Shown: piece after piece, positions 1 to 9,229 of the stretch
How positions within the stretch are numbered: position 1 is the first letter of the stretch
Layout: the number at the start of each line of letters is the position of its first letter
Assembly: GCA_031181325.1 (NCBI GenBank)
Contig: JAPSKX010000035.1
Span: 1-32,492 of the forward strand
Length of the DNA: 32,492 bases
DNA from: Paenibacillus sp.
GTDB lineage: Bacteria; Bacillota; Bacilli; Paenibacillales; YIM-B00363
Direction: 5' to 3'
Made by a program: the position numbers and the translations under genes
Notes under the pieces: generated by a model
Databases searched by the model: none
What the model was told of the DNA's origin: nothing
What the model saw: the letters and a program-made list of their open reading frames with translations, nothing else

Positions 1-387
1 GCGCGGCGGCGGGGACTGCTGTCGCTGGAAATCTGGCGGCATCAGGTGTTCGAGATGAAGCTTCGCCCGTCGAAGCCGGATTGCCCGACATGCGGCGCGC
101 TTGAAGCAAGGCGGTATCCGTCGCTCGACTTCGAGGAGAGCGAGACGACGACGCTGTGCGGGCGGGAGACGGTGCAGGTGCGCGCTTCGCGGCCGTTCGA
201 CCTAGATCGGCTAGCCGAGCGGCTCGCGCCGGTGTGCGCCGCGGTCGAGCGCAACCCGTTCCTGCTGCGAGCGACGCTGGCGGAAGGGGAACGGCTCGTC
301 TTGTTCCCGGACGGGCGGACGCTCGTGCAGGGCACGGAGGACGTGGCGCGCGCGAAGAGTTTGTATGCCCGCTACATCGGCGGGTGA
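1..387 (+). CDS. ThiF/MoeB/HesA-family adenylyltransferase, C-terminal part (5' truncated by window)
   Basis: The reading frame is open from base 1, so the true start lies outside the window; the GTG at 46 is internal. The visible part reads RRGLLSLEIWRH, then a CPTCG pair, then the motif TTLCGRETVQV, and ends with LVLFPDGRTLVQGT and LYARYIGG. This pattern is characteristic of the C-terminal half of bacterial ThiF/MoeB enzymes, which adenylate the C-terminus of a ubiquitin-like sulfur carrier (ThiS or MoaD) in thiamine or molybdopterin synthesis. The CPTC pair would be half of the structural zinc site. The ATP-binding domain is not visible, so ThiF and MoeB cannot be separated here. A molybdopterin role would fit the molybdoenzyme at the far end of the window, but the two are about 30 kb apart and no link is shown. 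Confidence 0.85.
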   Translation, partial: ARRRGLLSLEIWRHQVFEMKLRPSKPDCPTCGALEARRYPSLDFEESETTTLCGRETVQVRASRPFDLDRLAERLAPVCAAVERNPFLLRATLAEGERLVLFPDGRTLVQGTEDVARAKSLYARYIGG

Positions 388-390
388 ACC

Positions 391-427
391 GGAAACCAGA
401 CGGCTGCGAGCTGTCTGGTTTTTTTAT
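391..427 (+). terminator. Rho-independent terminator of the ThiF/MoeB gene
   Basis: AAACCAGAC (393-401) pairs with GTCTGGTTT (413-421) around an 11-base loop and runs into a T-rich tract, six bases after the stop codon. Confidence 0.9.
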
Positions 428-934
428 TTGGCATTGGGGTGAGGGGGCTTCGCTCAGCCAGGCGGAACCGGAACCGTTGCGCCTCCGCGATGATGTGAGC
501 GAGCACCGCACCGTCCATGCGCAAGCCCCTTCCAGCCGCCGGACACATCTTGCTGCGTTGCGTGCCCCCCCGCAGCCGACGGGAGTGCACCGCCCACAGC
601 AACCGCCGCGCTCCCGCTAACCGCCCGGATGATTACTCTCGCAGCGCCACAGTTCGAACCGCGCCCCGTCAATCGCACGCACCCCCGGCCGACCGCCGGA
701 AACCCTTCGCATGCGGAGCCGCATCGCGAAACGGAAGAAGTCCCTCTAAACGCATAGACGTACTTCAAAATGCCGACTCAACGGGAAAACCTCCTTCTCA
801 TTCGCGCCAAAACCGGCCCAGAGGCCGATTTCCGCGAAATAAGAGGGAGGTTTTCCGTGTACACTGCGATTTCGAGGGGGAAAACACGAGATTAGAGGGA
901 GGTTTTCCGGTTCAGCGGCCGCGGGCGGCGCGGC
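428..934. other. Intergenic region without a supported gene
   Basis: About 500 bases separate the ThiF/MoeB terminator from the convergent MFS gene. Open frames here encode arginine- and proline-rich sequence with no recognisable domain and no good ribosome site, so I treat them as non-coding. The right half holds the inverted-repeat element described separately. A GC-rich hairpin, GGCCGCG (918-924) with CGCGGCC (930-936), sits at the MFS stop codon, but no T tract follows it on the minus strand, so it is not a convincing terminator. Confidence 0.6.
781..908. repeat. Imperfect palindromic element with GGGAGGTTTTCC arms
   Basis: GGAAAACCTCC (784-794) is the reverse complement of the arm in AGAGGGAGGTTTTCC (842-856). 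The pairing extends outward (ACG with CGT) and partly inward (ATTCGCG with CGCGAAAT), giving a stem-loop of about 78 bases. An exact second copy of the 15-base right arm lies at 894-908. A related arm, GGGAGGTTTTC, occurs at 20645-20655 in another intergenic region. This resembles a REP- or MITE-like dispersed repeat; the family is not one I can name. Confidence 0.6.
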
Positions 935-2218
935 CTACGCCTCCGCTGCCGGCTTCGGCACGGAAGCGTCCGCGGCGGCGGAGCGCGGCTTCGAGATCGC
1001 GCGCACGAGCGCATACTGCGCCCCGCCGGAGACGACGAGCAGCCCCGCAATGACGGCGAACGCCGCCTCCCCGCCATACAACTCGAAGATGAAGCCGAAC
1101 GCCACCGGCCCGAGTCCGCGCGACAGCTGCCAGTTCATGCTGTACACCGAGAAGTACCGGCCGCGCATGTCCTCCGGGGCGATCAGAGAGACGGCCTTCT
1201 GCAGATGCGGGCCGCTGAGCATCTCGCCGAGCGAGAACAGCAGCTCGGCGACGAGCAGCAGCGCGAACCACGGCGCGAAGCCGTACCCGAGCGCGACGCA
1301 GGCGAGCAAGCCGTACGAGAGCAGCACGACGCGATGCGTCGCCCAATGCTCGGTCCGCCGCGCGATCGGCACCTGCAGCAGCATGACGGTCAGCCCGTTC
1401 AGCGACAGCATCGTCGTCAGGATGACCTTGTAATCCGCCGCGAACGACGTCTGCAGGTGCAGCGGAAGCACGGTTTCGACTTGCGCGTAGAGCAGGCTGA
1501 TCGGGAGCGCCAAGCCCGTCAACGCGAACAGCAGCCCATGCCCGCGGAACGTCAGCCGGGCCGGCGTCGCGGGGCGCGAAGCCCCGCCGCCGACGGCCGC
1601 GTCGACGTCCGATCCCGCCGCGCGCGCCGGCAGCGTCTCCGGGATGTACCGGACGACGAGCAGCAGATAGGCGGCGAACGTCGCCGCCGAGAAGGCGAAG
1701 ACGATCTTCGGTTCCCACGAGAAGACGAGCAGCCCGAGCGCCGGCCCGAACGCCGCGCCGACGTTCAGCGCCGCGTGCAGCGCGGCGAACACCTCCGCGC
1801 GCCGCTCCGGGGCGACGATGTCGGCGACCTGCGCGTTCGCCGCCGGGTAGAACAGACTCATGCCGACGCCGTTCAGAATCGAGAACAACGCGAAATGCCA
1901 CAGCTCCTCGGCGAACGCGAACCCCGCCATCGCCGCCATGTTGACGACGAGCGCTCCGACCATCAGCGGCTTGCGGCCGTACCGATCCGCAAGGCCGCCG
2001 CCCCACAACCCGATGAACGCCGAAGTCAGCGGCTGCAGTCCGACGATGAGCATCGGCAGCAGTACGGAGCCTTCCAGCTTGTCGTACAAATACAACACCA
2101 TGAACGGGCGAATCATGAAGTTCGCCACGGTCGTCAGCGCCGTGCCGATCAGGCGAATTAGAATCGCTCGGTCGTACCGTCCGGTCAGTCCGGATAGGCT
2201 TCTTTTCGCAAACTTCAT
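935..2218 (-). CDS. Major facilitator superfamily transporter
   Basis: A 427-residue protein with about twelve hydrophobic segments. The MFS loop signature between helices 2 and 3 is clear (GGLADRYGRK, residues 74-83), followed by a helix 4-5 region rich in small residues (FYPAANAQVAD, ALNVGAAFGPALG). Length and pattern match proton-coupled drug/metabolite exporters of the MdtH/YttB kind; no substrate can be read from the sequence. The ATG is preceded on the minus strand by GGGAGG with unusually short spacing of two to three bases. A possible promoter with TATAAT lies about 50 bases upstream. The gene is monocistronic on the minus strand and converges with the ThiF/MoeB gene. Confidence 0.9.
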   Translation of the reverse strand: MKFAKRSLSGLTGRYDRAILIRLIGTALTTVANFMIRPFMVLYLYDKLEGSVLLPMLIVGLQPLTSAFIGLWGGGLADRYGRKPLMVGALVVNMAAMAGFAFAEELWHFALFSILNGVGMSLFYPAANAQVADIVAPERRAEVFAALHAALNVGAAFGPALGLLVFSWEPKIVFAFSAATFAAYLLLVVRYIPETLPARAAGSDVDAAVGGGASRPATPARLTFRGHGLLFALTGLALPISLLYAQVETVLPLHLQTSFAADYKVILTTMLSLNGLTVMLLQVPIARRTEHWATHRVVLLSYGLLACVALGYGFAPWFALLLVAELLFSLGEMLSGPHLQKAVSLIAPEDMRGRYFSVYSMNWQLSRGLGPVAFGFIFELYGGEAAFAVIAGLLVVSGGAQYALVRAISKPRSAAADASVPKPAAEA

Positions 2219-2266
2219 ATCCTCCCACTCCGCATTCTCTGTCTGTCGTGTAAGTAATGTGCTCCA

Positions 2267-2272
2267 TTATAC
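2267..2272 (-). promoter_or_regulatory. Candidate -10 element of the MFS gene
   Basis: On the minus strand GGTATAATGG occurs about 50 bases before the MFS start codon. The -10 matches consensus exactly, but the -35 region (TCTTTT at 17-base spacing) is weak. Confidence 0.4.
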
Positions 2273-2284
2273 CGGGGCGAGAGA

Positions 2285-2332
2285 AAATAAAAAGAGTAAA
2301 TTCGAGGCAGGGGATTTCCCCTTTTCCCTGCC
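2285..2332 (-). terminator. Terminator of the AEC transporter gene
   Basis: On the minus strand, just after the AEC stop codon, GGCAGGG pairs with CCCTGCC (plus-strand 2326-2332 and 2306-2312), and a T-rich stretch with TTTTTATTTT follows. The loop contains a smaller GGGG/CCCC hairpin. Confidence 0.6.
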
Positions 2333-2337
2333 GTCCC

Positions 2338-3261
2338 TTACAGTCCGCCGATCAGCGCGATGACGACCGCCACCGTCACGATGCTGAAGACGGTCGACGT
2401 GAACACCGCCTGCGAGGCGAAGTCGGGTTCGTTGTCGAATTCGACCGCGAGCAGCACGCTGCTGAGCGACGTCGGCACGGCGCACGACAGGACGAGCGCT
2501 TGGGCGAGCAGTCCTTCGTACCCGAGCAGCCAGACGACGAGGAAGCCGAGCGCCGGGGAGACGAGCAGCCGCAGCGAGTTGGACCAGAAGACGAGGTCGA
2601 ACTTCGAGAGGCTCCACTTCATGTTGCCGAGCTGGGCGCCGAGCGTCAGCAGCGCGGTCGCGATGAACGCCTGCGCGATGTATTCGAGCGGCGCGTAGAT
2701 CGGCGCTGGAATCGGGACGGCGAAGCCCTTCATGAGCAGCGCGACCGGAACGACGTAGATGGCCGGGAACGTGAAGACGACTTTGAGCGCTTCGGCGAGC
2801 TTCATTTTCCGAGCGTTGATGGTGAAGATGCCGAACGTGTTCGGGAGCAAGCTCTGGATGACCATGATAATCAGCTGGATCGACATCGTGAACGGATTGC
2901 CCGCGAAGACGAGCTGATTGAGCGGGATGGCGAAGTTGGCGCTGTTATAGAAAATAACGCTGTTCCGCATGGCGGACGGCATGCCTTCCTTCAGTCCGCG
3001 CAGCCGGATGAACAATTCCACGACGGCCATGAGCATGGAATAAAACACGACGAAAAAGAGCAGCGTGCGAAACGCGGTATCCGTCGTGAACGTAGACTCA
3101 TAAAGCATCGTAAACAGCACCGCAGGCGAGAAAAAGTAAAAGTTCAGCTTGGACAGCGTCCGGATATCGAGCTTGAACGCGCGCTGCAGCGCGACGCCGA
3201 GCCCGATCATGATGGATAGCGGAACGACGTTGTGAAGCAAGATGTGCATGAAGATGGTCAT
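2338..3261 (-). CDS. AEC-family (auxin efflux carrier-like) transporter
   Basis: A membrane protein of 307 residues with about ten hydrophobic segments in two halves. It shows typical AEC features: an N-terminal VVPLSIMIGLGVAL helix, the LSKLNFYFFSPAVLF segment, a mid-protein NSANFAIPL helix break, and a C-terminal half ending ALVLSCAVPTSLSSVLLAVEFD. AEC proteins move small organic anions such as malate or malonate across the membrane; the substrate here is unknown. The frame extends to an ATG at 3300, but that codon has no ribosome site. The ATG at 3261 has GGGAGA at good spacing, so I start there. The gene is divergent from the Yip1 operon. Confidence 0.88.
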   Translation of the reverse strand: MTIFMHILLHNVVPLSIMIGLGVALQRAFKLDIRTLSKLNFYFFSPAVLFTMLYESTFTTDTAFRTLLFFVVFYSMLMAVVELFIRLRGLKEGMPSAMRNSVIFYNSANFAIPLNQLVFAGNPFTMSIQLIIMVIQSLLPNTFGIFTINARKMKLAEALKVVFTFPAIYVVPVALLMKGFAVPIPAPIYAPLEYIAQAFIATALLTLGAQLGNMKWSLSKFDLVFWSNSLRLLVSPALGFLVVWLLGYEGLLAQALVLSCAVPTSLSSVLLAVEFDNEPDFASQAVFTSTVFSIVTVAVVIALIGGL

Positions 3262-3325
3262 GACGGCTTCTCCCATGTCTCTCTTGTAGTTTTCTGCCAT
3301 TATACCACGGGGGAAGGAGGCACTA

Positions 3326-3334
3326 TGCTATAAT
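3326..3334 (+). promoter_or_regulatory. Extended -10 promoter of the Yip1/MacAB-like operon
   Basis: TGCTATAAT is a perfect extended -10 (TGnTATAAT) about 40 bases before the Yip1-like start. The -35 is not recognisable, as is common for extended -10 promoters. Confidence 0.6.
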
Positions 3335-3372
3335 TCTACCAAGGTACGATAGTTTCCAGTGGAGGGATGAAG

Positions 3373-4035
3373 ATGGCGATTTTCCAAGTGTTAGGGTCTC
3401 CGACGACGGCGTTCGAGCGGCTGCGGGAGCGCGGAGGCTGGGTCGCGGCGCTTGTGCTGATTACGCTGCTGTCGGTCGCGACGACGTATTTGCAATGGCC
3501 TTTGGTCGAAAAGGAGGTGCTCGTTCAGCTCGAATCGCAGCAGCCTCCGATCGGCGCCGCCGAGCTGGACATGGCCCTCGGCGTCACCCGCGTCATGGCG
3601 TGGGTCACGGCGGCGATCATGCCGGCCGCGTTGATGTTTTTCGTCGGATTGTTGTTGTTCCTGCTCAATATGATCGTGCGCGGCGAAGGGTCGTACATGC
3701 AACTGTCCAAGGTATCCTTGTACTCGATGATCCCGGGCTTGCTCGGCGGCCTGCTGACGACGGGGCTGGCGGTAGGGCTCGGCGCCGATTCGATTTCGGA
3801 CGTGATGCTGAACGGCGGGGTGTTCTTCGCGGAGAAGTCGGGCTTCCTCTTCACGCTCGCCTCGTCCGTATTGGACCCGTTCGGCTTATGGAGTCTCGTG
3901 CTGACGGTGATCGGCGCGGCTGTCATGATGCGGAAGCCGCCGAAGTCGGTCGCGGTCTGGATCGTCGGCGCTTGGCTGCTGGTCCGGGTCGGAACGTCGC
4001 TCTTCGCGCTTATTCCCGCCGCGCCCGCCGTATAA
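3373..4035 (+). CDS. Yip1-domain membrane protein
   Basis: A 220-residue integral membrane protein. An amphipathic N-terminus (VLGSPTTAFERLRERGGW) is followed by five hydrophobic segments, the layout of bacterial Yip1-domain proteins. Their function is poorly defined; they are often encoded beside ABC efflux components. Two ATGs are possible: 3367 abuts the GGAGGG ribosome site (no spacing), whereas 3373 lies six bases after it, so I use 3373. The gene is first in an operon with the adaptor, ATPase and permease, with only 35 bases to the adaptor start. A role in assembly or support of that transporter is inference from position. Confidence 0.8.
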   Translation: MAIFQVLGSPTTAFERLRERGGWVAALVLITLLSVATTYLQWPLVEKEVLVQLESQQPPIGAAELDMALGVTRVMAWVTAAIMPAALMFFVGLLLFLLNMIVRGEGSYMQLSKVSLYSMIPGLLGGLLTTGLAVGLGADSISDVMLNGGVFFAEKSGFLFTLASSVLDPFGLWSLVLTVIGAAVMMRKPPKSVAVWIVGAWLLVRVGTSLFALIPAAPAV

Positions 4036-4070
4036 CATTCGAATTTTACATGATGAAAGGTTGACGTACG

Positions 4071-5156
4071 ATGCGAAAGAAGTGGGTATGGCTGCTTGCG
4101 CTGGCGCTCGTCGTCGGCGGTCTCGCGGCCGTCAACGCGATGAAGCTCGGCTCGACCCTCGCGGTGGAGCTCAGGGCGGCGGAGACGGGCGTGATCGCGG
4201 AGTCGGTATATGCGAACGGCCGGTTCGCGCCGGCGTCCGAGACGACGGTGTACGCGGAGCGCTCGGCCCGCGTCGTCGCGGTGTTCGTGGAGCCGGGCGA
4301 CGCGGTGGAGCCGGGCGAGCCCCTGTTCGAATACGACGCCGGCGACTGGCTTCGGCGCCTGACCGAAGCCCGCGCCGAGCTCGAGATCGCGGACGCGCGG
4401 CGTGACGTCGAACGCAAGCGCAGCTTCGAAGCGGTGCGCGCGCAGGCCGACTCCGCCGAGGCGGAGAAGCTGCTCGAGGCGGAGGAGAGCGCGCAGCGGC
4501 TGCACCTCTACCAGACGGCTTCGCTTCAGAATGAAATCGCCCTGCTTCAGCAGTATATCGACGAGGCGGTCGTCTTCTCCGAGGGGAGCGGCGTCGTCGC
4601 CTCGGTGTCGCTGGACGACGGGGCGCGCGCGCAAGAAGGCATGGAGGCGCTGCGGCTGGCGGACGTCTCGCAGCTGCTCGTGAAGGCGTCGCTGACCGAG
4701 CTGGACGCCGGCAAGGTGAAGCCGGGGATGAAGGCGATCGTCACCGGCGACGCGTTCGACGCGAGCTTCGAAGGCGAGCTGACGTACATCTCCCCGGTCG
4801 CTCGTCCGGCGACCGCGGACGGGCTCGATTACGAGGTCGAGATCCATGTATCGCTGCCGCGCGGATCGGTGCCGCCGGATGTCGCGAAGCCGGGCTACGC
4901 GGCGACGCTCGAATTCGCGCTGCCCGGAGAGGAACGGGCGCTCGTGCCGCTCGACGCGGTCCAATACAGAGGACAAGAGGTATTCGTGTACGGCGTCTCG
5001 GAAGGGGTCGCGACGCGCCTGCCGGTGGCGGTCGGCAAGGACGACGGCGAGCGCATCGAGGTGCTGAGCGGTCTCGCCGCCGGCGACGCCTACGTGTACC
5101 CGGTGCCGGAAGGACTGCGCGAAGGCGACGCCGCGGAAGCGAGGGCGGCCGAATGA
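4071..5156 (+). CDS. MacA/YknX-like efflux adaptor (HlyD family membrane fusion protein)
   Basis: A 361-residue protein with one N-terminal signal anchor ([17 protein letters not shown], about residues 5-21). Then come a biotinyl-lipoyl-like barrel half ([23 protein letters not shown]), a coiled-coil hairpin rich in E, A and R (about residues 100-165), the second barrel half ([24 protein letters not shown]), and beta-barrel and membrane-proximal regions. In Gram-positives such adaptors (YknX in Bacillus) act outside the membrane with an ABC ATPase and a MacB-type permease. The ATPase start overlaps its stop by four bases (ATGA), so the three genes are translationally coupled. Exported substrate unknown; antimicrobial peptide resistance is a family precedent only. 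Confidence 0.88.
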   Translation: MRKKWVWLLALALVVGGLAAVNAMKLGSTLAVELRAAETGVIAESVYANGRFAPASETTVYAERSARVVAVFVEPGDAVEPGEPLFEYDAGDWLRRLTEARAELEIADARRDVERKRSFEAVRAQADSAEAEKLLEAEESAQRLHLYQTASLQNEIALLQQYIDEAVVFSEGSGVVASVSLDDGARAQEGMEALRLADVSQLLVKASLTELDAGKVKPGMKAIVTGDAFDASFEGELTYISPVARPATADGLDYEVEIHVSLPRGSVPPDVAKPGYAATLEFALPGEERALVPLDAVQYRGQEVFVYGVSEGVATRLPVAVGKDDGERIEVLSGLAAGDAYVYPVPEGLREGDAAEARAAE

Positions 5157-5839
5157 TCCGGCTTACGGGCGTCTCGAAGACGTATCGGAACGGCGCGGTC
5201 GAGGTGCAGGCGCTGAAGCCCCTCGATCTGACGATCGGGAAGGGCGAGTACGTCGCGATCATGGGCCCGTCCGGCTCGGGCAAGTCGACGCTGATGAACA
5301 TACTCGGCTGTCTCGATACGCCGTCGAGCGGGACGTACGTGTTGGACGGCGAACAGGTGGAGACGCTCGACGAGGAACGGCTGGCGCACGTGCGCAACAA
5401 GAAGATCGGCTTCGTCTTCCAGAACTTCCATCTGCTGCCGCGCCAATCGATTCTGCGCAACGTCGAGCTGCCTTGCGTGTACGGCGGCGTGCCGCGCGCC
5501 GTGCGGACGCAACGGGCGCGCGAGCTGCTCGGGAAGGTCGGCCTCGGGGAACGCGTCCACCATCGGCCGAACGAGCTGTCGGGCGGCCAACGCCAGCGCG
5601 CGGCCATCGCGCGGGCGCTGGCGATGGAGCCGTCCGTGCTGCTCGCCGACGAGCCGACGGGCAACCTCGACGCGAAGTCGTCCGAGGATATTATGAAGCT
5701 GTTCGGGCAGCTGCACAAGGAGGGGGCGACCGTCATTCTGGTCACCCACGAAGCGGACATCGCGGCGCACGCGAAGCGGGTGCTGCGGTTCGGCGACGGG
5801 GATATCGTCTCCGACACGAGGACGGTGGACGGGGCATGA
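5153..5839 (+). CDS. ABC transporter ATPase, MacB/LolD/YknY type
   Basis: A 228-residue ATPase with Walker [10 protein letters not shown] (residues 38-46), a Q-loop ([10 protein letters not shown]), signature LSGGQRQR (from about 142), Walker B with the DEPTGNLD extension (about 162-172) and the H-loop VTHE. The DEPTGNLD motif and LL(P)[11 protein letters not shown] segment are typical of ATPases that energise MacB-type mechanotransmission permeases rather than importers. It overlaps the adaptor before it and the permease after it by ATGA. Confidence 0.95.
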   Translation: MIRLTGVSKTYRNGAVEVQALKPLDLTIGKGEYVAIMGPSGSGKSTLMNILGCLDTPSSGTYVLDGEQVETLDEERLAHVRNKKIGFVFQNFHLLPRQSILRNVELPCVYGGVPRAVRTQRARELLGKVGLGERVHHRPNELSGGQRQRAAIARALAMEPSVLLADEPTGNLDAKSSEDIMKLFGQLHKEGATVILVTHEADIAAHAKRVLRFGDGDIVSDTRTVDGA

Positions 5840-7035
5840 CGATCTTCGAAAATTTGGCGATCGCGCTGGACAATCTGCGCGGCAATAAGATGCGGTCGTT
5901 CCTAACGATCATCGGCATCGTCGTCGGCATCGCCGCCGTCGTGACGGTCGTCTCGATCGGCCAGGCGGGCCAATCGTCGATCGTCGCCGATATCGCCAAA
6001 TACGGCAAGGGATACTTCGTCGTGCTGCCGGGGGGCGACGGGGGCGGAACGAACGCCGATCTGCTCATTACGTCGTCGGACCTCGACGCCATCCGGAAGC
6101 TGGAAGGCATCGAGGCCGCCGCCGGTACGACGTCCGCGCGGCTGACGACGACGATCCGGGCGACGGAATACCGGCTGGACGTGACGGGCACGCCGGCGGA
6201 GTACGCGAAGCTGGCGGGGCTGAAGTACGCGGCGGGAGGCTATTTCTCCGAGGCGGAGGAGCGGTCGCGGCAGCGGGTGCTCGTCGTCGCGGACAAGTTC
6301 GCGATCGAGGCGTTCGGCAGCGCGCAGGCGGCGATGAACCAACGCCTGGAGGTCGGCGCCCGCGTCTACCGGATCGTCGGCGTGTTCGAGACGGAGGAGT
6401 CGCTGCTGAGCGGCCTCGGCGGCACGGTATATGCCGCGTACGCGCCGTCGGGCGCGCTGCCCGGCGCTCCGGGCTCCGCGAGATACGGGTACGTGGAGCT
6501 GCTCGCGAACGTCGGCGACGGGGAGGAGCTGCGGAACGTCGTAGACGAAGTGAAGAAGCTGCTCGCGAAGCGCCATAACGCCGAGGCGGCCGATTATATG
6601 TCGCAAACCGGGGAAGAGGCGCAGCAGCAGGTGTCGTCGGTGTTTTCGATCCTTCAGGTCATCATCGGCTCGATCGCGGGCATCTCCCTGTTCGTGGGCG
6701 GGATCGGCGTCATGAACATCATGCTCGTCTCCGTCACCGAGCGCACGCGGGAGATCGGCATTCGCAAGGCGATCGGCGCGACGCCCGGGCTCATTATGGC
6801 GCAGTTCATGATCGAAGCGGTCATTCTGACGCTGCTCGGCGGATTGCTCGGCGCGGCCCTCGGCCTCTTGGCGTCTTGGGCGTTCTCGGCCGCGACGCAA
6901 TGGCCGTTCCTCGTCTCGTGGTGGGCGCTGCTGCTCGCCGTCGGCTTCTCCACCGTCGTCGGCATCTTCTTCGGCTTGTATCCGGCGAGCAAGGCGGCGC
7001 GCATGCAGCCGATCGAGTCGCTGCGGTACGAATAA
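5836..7035 (+). CDS. MacB/FtsX-type ABC transporter permease
   Basis: A 399-residue permease starting at the ATG that overlaps the ATPase stop (ATGA). It has the MacB layout: helix 1 preceded by [28 protein letters not shown], a periplasm-facing/extracellular domain (about residues 50-265), then three C-terminal FtsX helices beginning [23 protein letters not shown], followed by the coupling motif [15 protein letters not shown], and a terminal [18 protein letters not shown]. These are diagnostic of this family. No ATPase domain is fused, unlike Gram-negative MacB. A larger open frame starts upstream at 5473, but that part is the ATPase gene read in another frame. Confidence 0.93.
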   Translation: MTIFENLAIALDNLRGNKMRSFLTIIGIVVGIAAVVTVVSIGQAGQSSIVADIAKYGKGYFVVLPGGDGGGTNADLLITSSDLDAIRKLEGIEAAAGTTSARLTTTIRATEYRLDVTGTPAEYAKLAGLKYAAGGYFSEAEERSRQRVLVVADKFAIEAFGSAQAAMNQRLEVGARVYRIVGVFETEESLLSGLGGTVYAAYAPSGALPGAPGSARYGYVELLANVGDGEELRNVVDEVKKLLAKRHNAEAADYMSQTGEEAQQQVSSVFSILQVIIGSIAGISLFVGGIGVMNIMLVSVTERTREIGIRKAIGATPGLIMAQFMIEAVILTLLGGLLGAALGLLASWAFSAATQWPFLVSWWALLLAVGFSTVVGIFFGLYPASKAARMQPIESLRYE

Positions 7036-7125
7036 ATCTCCCGCCGGGATGCGAGCGTGTGTTATCCTGATTTTGGGAAACCCGGCATCGCTTAACGTCT
7101 GGAGGGAAACGGAGGAGGGCGGGAT

Positions 7126-8751
7126 ATGTTAGACGTACTCATTAAGAACGGCAGAATCGTCGACGGTACAGGCAATCCATGGGTGTACGGAGATGTCGGC
7201 ATCAAGGACGGCCGCATCGCCTGCATCGGCTCGATCGATGCGGAAGCGAGAGAGACGGTGGACGCCGGCAGGAAGGTCGTCGCTCCCGGCTTTATCGACG
7301 GGCATACGCACTCCGACCTGATGCTCTTCGATCAGCCCTTCGGCGAAGCGAAGATGAGTCAGGGCGTGACGACGGAGGTGGTCGGCAACTGCGGGCTGGC
7401 GCCCGCTCCGCTCGATCCGGCTCGCATCGAGCTGCTGCGGTCGTATATCGAGCCGGTCGTCGGCCGCGCCTCGAAGCCCTGGACGTGGAGAACGGCGGGC
7501 GAATACATGGACGCGCTCGCCGCCGTCCGTCCGGCGGAGAACGTCGCGACGTACGTGGCGCACGGCTCGCTTCGCATCGCCGCTATGGGCTTCGAGAAGC
7601 GTCCGGCGTCGAAGGCGGAGCTGGCGGTCATGAAGGACTTGCTGGAGGAAGGGCTCCGAGCGGGGGCGATCGGCCTGTCGATCGGCCTGCTGTACGCGCC
7701 GGGGAGCTACACGACGAAAGAGGAGCTCGCCGAGCTGTGCGGCGCGATGGTTCCGTATCGCGGGCTCCTCGCGGCGCATATTCGCGGCGAAGGCAACCAC
7801 TTGATCGAATCGTTGAAGGAAGTGCTCTGGATCGCCGAACGGAGCGGAGTTCCGCTGCAGGTGTGCCACTTGAAGGCGGCGGGAAGGAGCAATTGGGGCA
7901 AGACGAGCGAAGCGCTCGAGCTCCTCGCGGACGCGCGGGCGCGGGGCGTCGACGTCGCCTGCGACGTATATCCGTACGACGCAGGCTCCACGACGCTGAC
8001 GACCTTGCTTCCGCCGTGGGCGCTCGAAGGCGGCATCGCCGCGACGCTCGGGCGGTTGCAGGACCCGTCCGTCCGCGCGCGGCTGAAGGCGGAGCTGCGC
8101 GAGGAGCAGCCGGATTGGGACAATCTCGTCGCCTCGACCGGCTGGCACAGCGTGTACGTGTCGGCGGCGGCGACCGCCGGCGGGCGAGCGTGCGAAGGAA
8201 AGCACATCGCGCAGATCGCCGAAGAGCGCGGCGTCGACCCGATCGACTGCGCGCTAGACTTGCTGCTCGAAGAAGGAGGCAACGTGTCCATCGTCTACTT
8301 CCATATGGCGGGGACCGACGTCGATCGGGCGGTGACGTGGGAACATTCGATCGTCATCTCCGACAGCCTCGGCTGCGTCACGGGGAAGCCGCATCCGCGG
8401 ACGTACGGGACGTTCCCGCGACTGTTCGCCAAGTACGTGCGCGAGGAGAAGAAGCTGTCGTTGGAGCAGGCGGTCCGCAAGGTCACCTCGTTCCCGGCGC
8501 AGCGGTTCCGGCTCGGGCGGCGCGGGCTGCTCTTGCCGGACTATCGGGCGGATGCGGTGCTGTTCGACCCGGACACGATCGCCGACGGGGCGACGTATCA
8601 GGACCCTGCCCGGGCGCCGACCGGGATCGAGCGGGTGTGGGTCAACGGCGTAAGCACGATGACGGAAGGCCGGTCGCTGGGGCAGCGTCCGGGAGAGCTC
8701 ATTCGAGCGCGATCGCGCGACTGCGGTTGCGGACATCATTTTCAATCCTAA
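7126..8751 (+). CDS. N-acyl-D-amino-acid deacylase (D-aminoacylase family amidohydrolase)
   Basis: A 541-residue amidohydrolase expected to hydrolyse N-acyl-D-amino acids to the free D-amino acid and a carboxylate. It has the GFIDGHTHSD metal motif (H60, H62), a cysteine in VVGNCG (C89), and histidines H218 (AAHIRGEG) and H248 (VCHLKAAG). The H218/H248 spacing of 30 equals that of the zinc histidines H220/H250 in the characterised Alcaligenes enzyme, whose Cys96 matches C89. CDVYPYDAGST and HPRTYGTFPR are further family motifs. The C-terminus carries an extra CGCGHH tail. Start: ATG 7126 with GGAGGAGGG at good spacing. It opens an operon with the RidA-family and PLP enzymes, supporting a D-amino-acid catabolic role. 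Confidence 0.88.
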   Translation: MLDVLIKNGRIVDGTGNPWVYGDVGIKDGRIACIGSIDAEARETVDAGRKVVAPGFIDGHTHSDLMLFDQPFGEAKMSQGVTTEVVGNCGLAPAPLDPARIELLRSYIEPVVGRASKPWTWRTAGEYMDALAAVRPAENVATYVAHGSLRIAAMGFEKRPASKAELAVMKDLLEEGLRAGAIGLSIGLLYAPGSYTTKEELAELCGAMVPYRGLLAAHIRGEGNHLIESLKEVLWIAERSGVPLQVCHLKAAGRSNWGKTSEALELLADARARGVDVACDVYPYDAGSTTLTTLLPPWALEGGIAATLGRLQDPSVRARLKAELREEQPDWDNLVASTGWHSVYVSAAATAGGRACEGKHIAQIAEERGVDPIDCALDLLLEEGGNVSIVYFHMAGTDVDRAVTWEHSIVISDSLGCVTGKPHPRTYGTFPRLFAKYVREEKKLSLEQAVRKVTSFPAQRFRLGRRGLLLPDYRADAVLFDPDTIADGATYQDPARAPTGIERVWVNGVSTMTEGRSLGQRPGELIRARSRDCGCGHHFQS

Positions 8752-8767
8752 GGAGATGCGAATCGCT

Positions 8768-9229
8768 ATGGGGAACGTGGAAAACAGGCTGTTGGAACTG
8801 GGCATTACGCTCGAGGCGGTACCTCCCGCGGTAGCCAATTATGTGCCCGCCAAGCAAGTCGGGAATCTGGTGTATACGTCGGGCAACGACTGCCGCATCG
8901 GCGGGGTGCTGATGCGGACCGGGAAGGTCGGCTCGGACTTGACCGTGGAGGAAGGCTATGCCGTCGCCAGACAAGTCGCGATCAATTTGTTAAGCGTTCT
9001 CAAGGAGCATCTCGGGGAGCTGGACCGGGTGAAGCAGGTCGTGAAGATGCTGGCGTTCGTCAACTCGGCGCCGGGCTTCGTGCACCAGCCGTTCGTGGTC
9101 AACGGAGCGTCCGATTTGTTCGTCGAGGTGTTCGGGGAGAAAGGGCGTCACGCGCGGTCCGCGATTTCGTCCAATGAGCTTCCTTTCGACACGCCCGTCG
9201 AGATCGAGCTCATCGTCGAGGTGGAGTGA
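8768..9229 (+). CDS. RidA/YjgF-family protein
   Basis: A 153-residue RidA-family protein. It shows QVGNLVYTSGNDCR near the N-terminus, VVKMLAFVNSAPGF in the middle and GRHARSAISSNELPFDTPVEIELIVE at the end; R130 is in the position of the substrate-binding arginine of RidA. RidA hydrolyses reactive enamine/imine intermediates such as 2-aminoacrylate that PLP enzymes release. This protein is longer than classical RidA (about 130), so it belongs to a divergent subgroup whose deaminase activity is not assured. Start: the ATG at 8756 abuts AAGGAG, while 8768 leaves 12 bases, so I prefer 8768. Its stop overlaps the next start (TGATG). Confidence 0.85.
   Translation: MGNVENRLLELGITLEAVPPAVANYVPAKQVGNLVYTSGNDCRIGGVLMRTGKVGSDLTVEEGYAVARQVAINLLSVLKEHLGELDRVKQVVKMLAFVNSAPGFVHQPFVVNGASDLFVEVFGEKGRHARSAISSNELPFDTPVEIELIVEVE

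Noticed and set aside
517-1053. A 178-codon open frame on the plus strand in the first intergenic region
   Set aside because: Arg/Pro-rich with no domain, no suitable ribosome site, and its second half lies antisense to the MFS gene.
912-2267. A 451-codon open frame on the minus strand overlapping the MFS gene
   Set aside because: It is an arginine-rich shifted-frame reading of the MFS coding sequence, a common result of high GC content; the MFS frame has clear helices and motifs.
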